Shown here piece by piece: positions 1 through 4,966 of a stretch of DNA of 25,797 nucleotides (position 1 is its first letter; each line of letters opens with the position of its first letter). Both the position numbers and the translations under genes were made by a program. The DNA lies in the NCBI GenBank assembly GCA_964518995.1, contig CAZFJU010000033.1, positions 1 to 25,797 on the forward strand, written 5' to 3'. This stretch comes from ZC4RG20 sp964518995 (lineage in GTDB: Bacteria > Pseudomonadota > Gammaproteobacteria > Steroidobacterales > Rariloculaceae). The notes below the pieces were generated by a model, which was not told where the DNA came from, did not search any database, and was given only the letters and a program-made list of their open reading frames with translations.

Positions 1-1
1 T

Positions 2-928
2 GACCCCTTCTCCTCGCTGGTCATCGACTCGCTGTTCGTGGGCGAAACCGACAACCTCGGCAACCCCGGGACGCCGGAGGAAATTGCCTACGGCCGCAGC
101 CTGCCGAAGCCCTCGATACCCGATTTCCCGATCCGCGGCTACGAATACTACGATTACCGTGATGACGTGGTGAACTCGACATTCGTGAATTACCAGGACA
201 ATGACAGACGGGAAACCGGAGCGCTCTCCTGGCTGCTGTACACGAGCTCCGGGGTCACCACCGACAATACGATTCGGGGGGCGAAATTCGTCAATGCCAA
301 ACCCGTGCATTTCCCGAAATACGACTTCCGATTCGACAATGACAACAGGGGAGGTGTGGCTTGGCGGACCGCAGTGATCCACGACCTGGACGGCTCGGTC
401 GGCGGCATCCCCGACTCCTACGTTCTGATCCACGATGGCGAGAACGACAGCGTTGCCACTGACGAGACCTGTGAGATTCATCCCACCTGGAACGCCGCCG
501 TGTGTGAGGGTGATATCGGGCGGTTGTTTCTCAACAAGCCAGGCGGCAGTTTCGCCGATTTGGCTGCCGGGTCGCCGGTCGCGCTCCACCGCAATGGCAA
601 GGATCATCGCATCACGGCGAACCAGAGCAACGTCCGCTCCGGCACCGAGATCCGGGTGAATACCGAAAGAGAGGAGCTTCATCTCAGTCTGAGGGAAATG
701 GACGAAGGCTCATGGGTCCTGTTTGAGCTGCCGGGTTACACCGCCGCAGTCAATGGGGTGCAGCAAGACAGCATGGAAGCATTGCGTCATGCGAGCGAGA
801 CCTCGTGGTTCAAAGGTCAGAATGGTCTTTGGGCCAAACTGGTGATCACCGATGCCGACTTCCAGGGCCCTGTTGTCGAGCCGGTCGGCCGGCTGGTGGC
901 CCAGACCACACTAACAGTAAGGCGGTAA
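2..928 (+). CDS. G8/CEMIP-like (TMEM2-like) protein, C-terminal part, cut by the window edge
   Basis: The frame is open from base 2, so the start lies outside the window; about 308 C-terminal residues are visible. The recognisable block is WRTAVIHDLDGSVGG followed by a segment with two cysteines around a tryptophan (DETCEIHPTWNAAVC). This is the pattern I know from the C-terminal half of the CEMIP/TMEM2 hyaluronan-binding and depolymerising family and from bacterial G8-domain proteins. Upstream of it, SSGVTTDNTIRGAKFVNAKP reads like a beta-helix or lectin-like repeat. The two cysteines fit an extracytoplasmic protein, but the signal peptide and G8 domain would lie upstream and cannot be seen. 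Family members act on or bind extracellular glycans; the substrate here is unknown. No gene follows closely on the same strand. The family call is from motif memory, not a search. Confidence 0.65.
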   Translation, partial: DPFSSLVIDSLFVGETDNLGNPGTPEEIAYGRSLPKPSIPDFPIRGYEYYDYRDDVVNSTFVNYQDNDRRETGALSWLLYTSSGVTTDNTIRGAKFVNAKPVHFPKYDFRFDNDNRGGVAWRTAVIHDLDGSVGGIPDSYVLIHDGENDSVATDETCEIHPTWNAAVCEGDIGRLFLNKPGGSFADLAAGSPVALHRNGKDHRITANQSNVRSGTEIRVNTEREELHLSLREMDEGSWVLFELPGYTAAVNGVQQDSMEALRHASETSWFKGQNGLWAKLVITDADFQGPVVEPVGRLVAQTTLTVRR

Positions 929-960
929 TCCACCGCGGAGGACGAGGCCGCTTCTCGTAG

Positions 961-1128
961 CAGCCGGACCGAACGGTTCCGGCAAGCAGCCGTCTACGAA
1001 AGGCGTTCGGTACGATCTCGGCGCAAGAGCTTGCCAACCAAGCCCGAGCAGACCGCGAATCCGCGGTCGTCGTTCGGGGCGAAGCGGGGAAGCGAAAGCG
1101 CAAGTCTCGCGAATCTGAAGCGACATGA
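961..1128 (+). pseudogene. Possible antitoxin remnant upstream of the PIN toxin (open frame without a start codon)
   Basis: A 55-codon frame runs from just after a TAG (958-960) to a TGA at 1126-1128 that overlaps the toxin ATG as ATGA, the usual coupling of an antitoxin to its toxin. It has no ATG, GTG, TTG or CTG codon. The readable part contains SAQELANQARADRESA and a basic tail, KRKRKSRESEAT. I do not recognise an antitoxin fold in it. The overlap and position suggest the decayed 3' end of the cognate antitoxin, but an unused chance frame is equally possible. Confidence 0.25.
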
Positions 1129-1505
1129 CGCTCGTGCTCGACAGCGGCGCGCTGATTGCGCTCGAACGCAACGATCGCGCCATGTGGCGCCGGCTGAAAG
1201 CGGCGCATCTCGCCGGCGAGGTGCCGATTTCACACGGCGGCGTCGTGGGGCAGGTCTGGCGGCGTGGCGGGCCGCGTCAGGCGCCGCTCGCAAGAGCCCT
1301 CGGAGGAATCGACGTACGTCCGCTCGACGAGCATCTCGGCCGGCTCGCAGGCGCGCTCCTGGCTCACGCCGGCACGAGCGACGTGATCGACGCAGCGCTC
1401 GTGCTGCTCGCCGCCGACGGCGACGACATTGTTACATCCGATCCCGGTGACCTCGAGCCGCTCGCCGCGCTCGCGGGCTGCCACGTGGAGTTACTTCGCG
1501 CTTGA
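1125..1505 (+). CDS. vapC: PIN-domain ribonuclease toxin (VapC family), apparently intact
   Basis: This 126-residue protein has the usual length and order of a VapC toxin, a Mg-dependent RNase that cleaves RNA when not bound by its antitoxin. The acidic residues of a PIN active site are visible: D6 in LVLDSGAL, E14, D86 and D89 in TSDVIDAALVLLA, and D106 in VTSDPGDL. The VVGQVWRRG segment near residues 40-48 is typical of this subgroup. The ATG overlaps the stop of an upstream open frame (ATGA), and there is no strong ribosome-binding site, which suggests translational coupling. No intact antitoxin is next to it: the upstream frame has no start codon. It may be poorly expressed, tolerated through an antitoxin elsewhere, or a recent orphan. 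The other two PIN genes nearby are broken while this one is not. Confidence 0.8.
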   Translation: MTLVLDSGALIALERNDRAMWRRLKAAHLAGEVPISHGGVVGQVWRRGGPRQAPLARALGGIDVRPLDEHLGRLAGALLAHAGTSDVIDAALVLLAADGDDIVTSDPGDLEPLAALAGCHVELLRA

Positions 1506-1563
1506 GATGATCGCTCGCCATCGATCGCGTCCGTGCGATCCGAAAGGCCCGTGCGCTGAATAT

Positions 1564-2008
1564 TCAGACGATCGGATTGATACCTTCGAGGCCCGCATGA
1601 GCACAGGCGCCGAGAAGATGTCGATCGTTCGAGTATATGCGCGCGAACCCCTCCGACCGGGCCGTTATCAAATGCAGAGCATCGAGGGACTAACGAAGAC
1701 CGCGCCGTTCAACGTCGCGAAAAATGCATGGACCTGCCGCAAGAGTTCTTCTGACGGGCCTGCCAGATACCAGAGGCCATTCTCGAGATCGTGCTCGAAC
1801 TGGCCCATGAGGGCTGCGAATACGTCGCGATCGACAGCACCCTCCCGCAGCTTCCGATGGAAGGCGGCCGACACTTCCGCCACGGTGATGCCCGAGGTGA
1901 CGACGCGACCCATCTCGCGCGCCAGAGCGCGAACCGGGTCGCGGCCCGGTTCATTTAGATAGAATTTCGCAATCAGCGCGGCACGAAATATACCGATGTG
2001 ACGGCCAT
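1564..2008 (-). pseudogene. vapC: VapC-type PIN toxin pseudogene with two frameshifts
   Basis: Read from the ATG at 2008, six bases after the antitoxin stop codon, the gene begins MAVTSVYFV and then hits a stop (PR*). The PIN sequence resumes in another frame from 1979 as ALIAKFYLNEPGRDPVRALA and runs through VTSGITVAEVSAAFHRKL to LNGAVFV. A second shift at about 1684-1691 moves the C-terminus into a third frame, DALHLITARSEGFARIYSND then RHLLGACAHAGLEGINPIV and a stop at 1564-1566. Joined, this is a full-length VapC. The first break leaves 2 bases where family members have about 9 coding D-S-S, so a 7-base deletion removing the first catalytic aspartate is the simplest reading. The second break fits a single-base loss. 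The toxin should be inactive. Sequencing error is possible, but two independent indels make decay more likely. Confidence 0.85.
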
Positions 2009-2013
2009 GGCCG

Positions 2014-2262
2014 TCAGCGATCGCGGTCTTCGGACACGATGTCCTCGACTGGCCGGCCGCCGACGGGCCGATCGAGGCAGGCTGCAAACTCGCGACGCGG
2101 CTTCCAGTGTTCGAACACATTGACGAGAGGTTCTTCGTACACCGGCTCTATGCGGGCCACCGCAACGTTGCGATCGCGTACGATAATCGCCCCATACTTC
2201 CTCGCCGCACGCACCCAGGCTCCTGTCCGGCGATGCAGCTCTCTAATGGAGATTTCCTTCAT
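2014..2262 (-). CDS. Phd/YefM-like antitoxin, intact, paired with the broken VapC
   Basis: The 82-residue protein starts MKEISIRELHRRTGAWVRAA, the N-terminal pattern of Phd/YefM-family antitoxins, which bind operator DNA through this domain and wrap the toxin with a C-terminal tail. The following IIVRDRNVAVARIEPVYEEP is the second strand-helix part of the domain. The acidic C-terminus (VEDIVSEDRDR) would be the toxin-binding part. The toxin pseudogene starts 5 bases after its stop codon. Its ATG directly abuts a perfect 17-base palindrome (2263-2279), so there is no room for a Shine-Dalgarno site between operator and start. That suggests autorepression and possibly a leaderless transcript. 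The frame looks intact while its toxin is dead. Confidence 0.8.
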   Translation of the reverse strand: MKEISIRELHRRTGAWVRAARKYGAIIVRDRNVAVARIEPVYEEPLVNVFEHWKPRREFAACLDRPVGGRPVEDIVSEDRDR

Positions 2263-2279
2263 GTGTGACAACGTCACAC
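2263..2279 (-). promoter_or_regulatory. Perfect palindrome (7-base arms) at the antitoxin start, likely autoregulatory operator
   Basis: GTGTGAC-AAC-GTCACAC on the plus strand is a perfect inverted repeat with a 3-base spacer, directly touching the antitoxin ATG. Phd-like antitoxins bind palindromes of this size and repress their own operon. A TTGACG hexamer lies 20-25 bases further upstream on the minus strand, but I see no good -10, so the promoter itself is not called. Confidence 0.6.
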
Positions 2280-2331
2280 ATCGGCGATCTCCCGTCAAGG
2301 CTCGACGAGCGGCTCTTCGTACGCGAGCTCG
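2277..2331 (+). repeat. 55-base direct repeat, left copy, abutting the N gap
   Basis: Bases 2277-2331 are identical to 2432-2486 and end exactly where the N run begins. This is an assembly overlap rather than a biological repeat: the two copies are the shared ends of two contigs. The true locus probably has one copy and no gap. Confidence 0.9.
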
Positions 2332-2431
2332 NNNNNNNNNNNNNNNNNNNNNNNNNNNNNNNNNNNNNNNNNNNNNNNNNNNNNNNNNNNNNNNNNNNNN
2401 NNNNNNNNNNNNNNNNNNNNNNNNNNNNNNN
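2332..2431. other. Assembly gap, 100 N
   Basis: Exactly 100 N, the conventional placeholder for a gap of unknown length. The 55-base identity on both sides implies that the real gap is zero or negative. Frames reported across it are meaningless until it is collapsed. Confidence 0.95.
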
Positions 2432-2486
2432 CACATCGGCGATCTCCCGTCAAGGCTCGACGAGCGGCTCTTCGTACGCGAGCTCG
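2432..2486 (+). repeat. 55-base direct repeat, right copy, abutting the N gap
   Basis: Identical to 2277-2331 and starts at the first base after the N run. See the left copy for interpretation. Confidence 0.9.
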
Positions 2487-2520
2487 ATCCACTACGGCAT
2501 GCAGTTCGAAAAGGCGGCCG
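2450..2520 (-). pseudogene. Possible tail of a second Phd-like antitoxin
   Basis: On the minus strand this reads WIELAYEEPLVEP followed by a stop. It resembles the ARIEPVYEEPLVN segment of the intact antitoxin at 2014-2262, and the DNA is visibly similar to 2121-2160. Going 5' on the minus strand the frame meets a TAG after SRVAVTAAFSNCMP, so at most a short tail survives. Because it lies in and beside the duplicated contig end, its context is uncertain. It could also be chance similarity. Confidence 0.25.
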
Positions 2521-2721
2521 TCACCGCGACGCGCGAGTACTTCGAGGATCTAACTGCCGCGGTCTCGCTGGTTCCCGCATGCAGGGACAAGCCTGACGCT
2601 TGGGCGAGGCGCTTGCGCGGTTCTTCCTCCGGCTGTGCCGCGCCAGGCCGCGATGCGATACGTGATCGAGTGGCCGATGAAATCGTCCACACATGTACTT
2701 AACGTGCTGCACACGTCCAAG
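2487..2721. other. Region between the assembly gap and the next antitoxin, no supported gene
   Basis: No frame here has a convincing start, ribosome site and family match. One plus-strand frame reads GMQFEKAAVTATREYFEDL, which looks protein-like and faintly like the start of DUF3883-type domains, but it loses that character after about 25 residues. I treat it as at most a gene remnant. Confidence 0.4.
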
Positions 2722-2943
2722 ATGATTCAGCTGCGCCACGTCCCGGATGCGCTGCACCGGAAGCTGAAGGCGCGTGCCGCGTTGGCAGGCCTGCCGCTGT
2801 CGGACTATCTGATCCGCAAAGTGCGAAAGATTGCGGAACAGCCGACGCCCGAGGAAATGCGCGAGCGCTTGCGGCAGCGAGAGCAGTATCGGGGCAAGAC
2901 GTCACCGACCGACGTCGTACGCGCGGAGCGCGACACTCGCTGA
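2722..2943 (+). CDS. RHH-type (FitA-like) antitoxin
   Basis: The 73-residue protein begins MIQLRHVPDALHRKLKARAA followed by LAGLPLSDYLIRKVRK. This is a strand-helix-helix DNA-binding domain as in FitA-like antitoxins: hydrophobic strand, then two helices ending in a LSDYLI-type motif. The C-terminal part (PEEMRERLRQREQYRGKTS) is charged and would bind the toxin. I chose the ATG at 2722 because homologous proteins start at this strand; an earlier in-frame ATG at 2635 adds an implausible leader. The Shine-Dalgarno site is weak. The stop TGA (2941-2943) overlaps the first codon of the toxin as CTGA. The reading frame looks intact. Confidence 0.75.
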   Translation: MIQLRHVPDALHRKLKARAALAGLPLSDYLIRKVRKIAEQPTPEEMRERLRQREQYRGKTSPTDVVRAERDTR

Positions 2944-3330
2944 TCGTCATCGATGCCTCCGCCCTGCTCGAGCTGCTGCTTGGAACCGGTCGGGCGGAAC
3001 GCGTCGCGGTGCGGGCATTGGCGTCCGACCAGCGGCTGCATGCACCTCATCTGCTCGACATGGAGGTCGCGCAGGCTCTGCGCCGCCTCGTCCAACTCGA
3101 CGACTTGAGCATGTCGCGCGCGGAGCAGGCGCTCGATGATCTCGCTGCGCTGGTCATCGACCGCCATGGGCACGAAGCCCTGGTGTCGCGTATTTGGCAG
3201 CTTCGCGATTCGGTGACGGCATACGACGGTGCGTACGTCGCATTGGCCGAGGCGCTCGACGCACCGTTGCTTACGTGCGGAGCTTGGGCGTTCCCACGGT
3301 CACCACGCCGTGCTGGAGGTGGTCGAGTGA
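2940..3330 (+). pseudogene. vapC: VapC/FitB-type PIN toxin with CTG first codon and 3' frameshift
   Basis: The frame following the antitoxin reads (L)IVIDASALLELLLGTGRAE, the canonical PIN N-terminus with the catalytic aspartate at position 5. It then has HLLDMEVAQALRRL with the second acid and TAYDGAYVALAEALDAPLLT with the third. The expected first codon is CTG (2940) overlapping the antitoxin TGA. No ATG, GTG or TTG occurs upstream in frame, and the first GTG downstream (3009) would remove the catalytic aspartate. After LLTC (3278) the frame gives GAWAFPRS. A different frame from 3283 gives LGRSHGHHAVLEVVE and a stop at 3328-3330, exactly as family members end. A 5-base deletion removing the fourth acid (TC-D), or a 1-base insertion, explains this. 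The product is probably inactive. Confidence 0.75.
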
Positions 3331-3580
3331 AGTCGTGATGACGCGTACTTCGTTTGGAACCGTCCACGGACCCGAGCGCCCGCCGCCGCTGAAGACGTTC
3401 ACCACATATCGACTCGCCGGTGCGGCGTGCCGGCCTCCGCAAGCCCAAGCTCGGCGGCGAGAGTGCGCCCGTGGCACGCTCCTTGCTGCTCGGGATAGGC
3501 TTCCTGGCTAGGGCGCGGGCCGCAAGATCGCGCGGGGCGCGACCCGACCCGGGCCGACCCGACCCGAACGAATCGCTACC

Positions 3581-3600
3581 GCCTTCCGGTTCCGGAAGGC
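3581..3600. repeat. Perfect inverted repeat (9-base arms, TT loop) upstream of the amphi-Trp gene
   Basis: GCCTTCCGG-TT-CCGGAAGGC, ending 17 bases before the ATG at 3618 and just before the GAGGAA ribosome site. It is preceded by GACCCGACCC-type simple repeats at 3539-3570. It could be a hairpin in the 5' leader affecting translation, a dyad operator, or a small interspersed repeat. No T run follows, so it is not a typical terminator. Confidence 0.5.
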
Positions 3601-3617
3601 TCCGAGGAAATGCGAAC

Positions 3618-3863
3618 ATGTCAGAACGCGACGTTGAGAAGATCTACTCGACGACGGAGTTTGCGGCGAAACTGCGGCGGCTGGCCGATGCCGTCGAGAC
3701 CGGCAAGCGCTTCGAGATACAGATCGCGGGGGAACGGATCTACGTTCCGGCGAGAGCGAGCTTCAGCATCGAGCATGAGCGCGGTGCCGACGAGGAGGAG
3801 ATCGAGTTCCAAATCTCCTGGGCGCGGGCCGACTCGTCCGACGATACCGAACAGCAGCCTTGA
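3618..3863 (+). CDS. Amphi-Trp domain protein
   Basis: This 81-residue acidic protein begins MSERDVEKIYSTTEFAAKLR, continues LADAVETGKRFEIQIAGERI and YVPARASFSIEHERG, then EEEIEFQISWAR. The pattern of a short helix, a strand with FEIQIAGERIYVP and a C-terminal strand ending in W is the amphi-Trp domain, found in small bacterial and archaeal proteins of unknown function. The ATG at 3618 is preferred over the in-frame start at 3420 because homologues begin here and a GAGGAA Shine-Dalgarno site lies about 9 bases upstream. The gene appears to be monocistronic, with its own terminator at 3888-3906. A 20-base hairpin lies in its leader. Confidence 0.8.
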   Translation: MSERDVEKIYSTTEFAAKLRRLADAVETGKRFEIQIAGERIYVPARASFSIEHERGADEEEIEFQISWARADSSDDTEQQP

Positions 3864-3887
3864 GGGGCCTTTCAGGGATCTGCGCCG

Positions 3888-3906
3888 GGCCGGCCGCGGC
3901 CTTTTT
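3888..3906 (+). terminator. Intrinsic terminator after the amphi-Trp gene
   Basis: GGCCG-GCCG-CGGCC forms a 5-base-pair GC stem with a 4-base loop (3888-3901), followed directly by TTTTT (3902-3906), 25 bases after the stop codon. Confidence 0.65.
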
Positions 3907-4429
3907 AGAGTAGTTCGTGCGTTGCCGAGGCGTGCTGTTCGTCCGCTGCTACACGGATTCGAGTAGTGGCTGATAGCCCATCGAGGCGTGCGAGCAGTCA
4001 CGCTGCGCAACATGCAACGCATGAGTACGACGATGTCGAGGTAAGCGCGACCTGGCCGAAAGCTAATGCAATACATACCGTCAACCCGCTTGCGATGGGG
4101 TGCAGGCGACCGCACATGCCGCCTTGACGGCTGTTCGGAGCTTGGTGCCGCGGCGTTCTACGCGCCATAATCAGAGCCTCGTAATTGGCTAGGGATACCA
4201 GGGTCAATCCATGCACGTCATCGCGGTACTGCGCGCGCGGAAAGGGTTTCATGTTGCAGTCATTGGGCGGCCGGAGTGTGGATGCGCGTGGAATAGAACG
4301 CCGTCGGGACGCTGTGGCTAGACCGCCTCGCCTCCGAGATTGATGCGTAGTAGAATTTTTATCTCCGCATAGCGCCGCAAGCCGCGGCAGCGATCGTGAT
4401 CGAAGCCGCCGGTATCAGGTGTCCCCCAA
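3907..4429. other. About 520 bases with no recognisable gene
   Basis: Both strands were read. Short frames exist, such as a minus-strand one at 3998-4252 with YRDDVHGLTLVSLANYEALI, but none has a start, ribosome site and family that I recognise. Base composition is less uniform than in the neighbouring genes. It may be a decayed insertion or an intergenic repetitive element. Confidence 0.5.
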
Positions 4430-4966
4430 ATGAATACGTCTGGAACCGAGCTCCGCACGGAGCGGCTGCTGTTGCGTCCGCCCGTCGTCGACGACGCAGC
4501 GGGTGTCCTCAACGAATATGCCGCGGACCCGGAGGTCGCGCGCTACATGACGTGGACGCCGCATCGAAGCGTGGATACCGTCCGGCTGTTCCTGCAGGGC
4601 GTCATCGAGCGGAGCCGAGGCGGCGCGGAGCACTCGTGGATACTGGTGTCACCGGCCGACGGCCGGCTTCTGGGCATGCTCGATGCGCGCATCGCGGGCC
4701 ATCGCGCCGACATCGGCTATGTCCTGGCTCGCGAGTATTGGCAGCGGGGATACATGACGGAAGCCGTTACGGTCGTCACGCGATGGCTGCTGGCTCAGCC
4801 CGAGATATTTCGCGTGTGGGCGGTGTGCGATATTGAAAATCGCGGCTCGGCGCGAGTGCTGGAGAAGTCGCGCTTCCAACGTGAGGGCATGCTCCGCCGA
4901 TGGATCATGCATCCGAACGTTTCCTCCGAGCCCCGGGACTGCTACATGTACGCGCGGGTGCGATGA
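4430..4966 (+). CDS. GNAT N-acetyltransferase (RimJ/RimL type)
   Basis: The 178-residue protein starts MNTSGTELRTERLLLRPPVV, the typical TERLLLR opening of RimJ/RimL-like acetyltransferases, which transfer acetyl from acetyl-CoA to a protein N-terminus or small amine. The acetyl-CoA-binding motif is visible as IGYVLAREYWQRGYMTEAV at residues 95-113. The later VWAVCDIENRGSARVLEKSR with REGMLRR is the conserved C-terminal part of this group (ENxxSxRVxEKxGF). Its stop overlaps the ATG of the serine hydrolase (ATGA), so the two genes are probably co-translated. The substrate cannot be told from sequence. Confidence 0.85.
   Translation: MNTSGTELRTERLLLRPPVVDDAAGVLNEYAADPEVARYMTWTPHRSVDTVRLFLQGVIERSRGGAEHSWILVSPADGRLLGMLDARIAGHRADIGYVLAREYWQRGYMTEAVTVVTRWLLAQPEIFRVWAVCDIENRGSARVLEKSRFQREGMLRRWIMHPNVSSEPRDCYMYARVR

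Noticed and set aside
2487..2600. Plus-strand frame with GMQFEKAAVTATREYFEDL, like the start of a DUF3883-type domain
   Set aside because: The similarity fades after about 25 residues and the frame has no supported start. Too short to call a gene or pseudogene.
3998..4252. Minus-strand 84-codon frame
   Set aside because: No ribosome site and no family; the cysteine- and serine-rich tail looks like chance translation.
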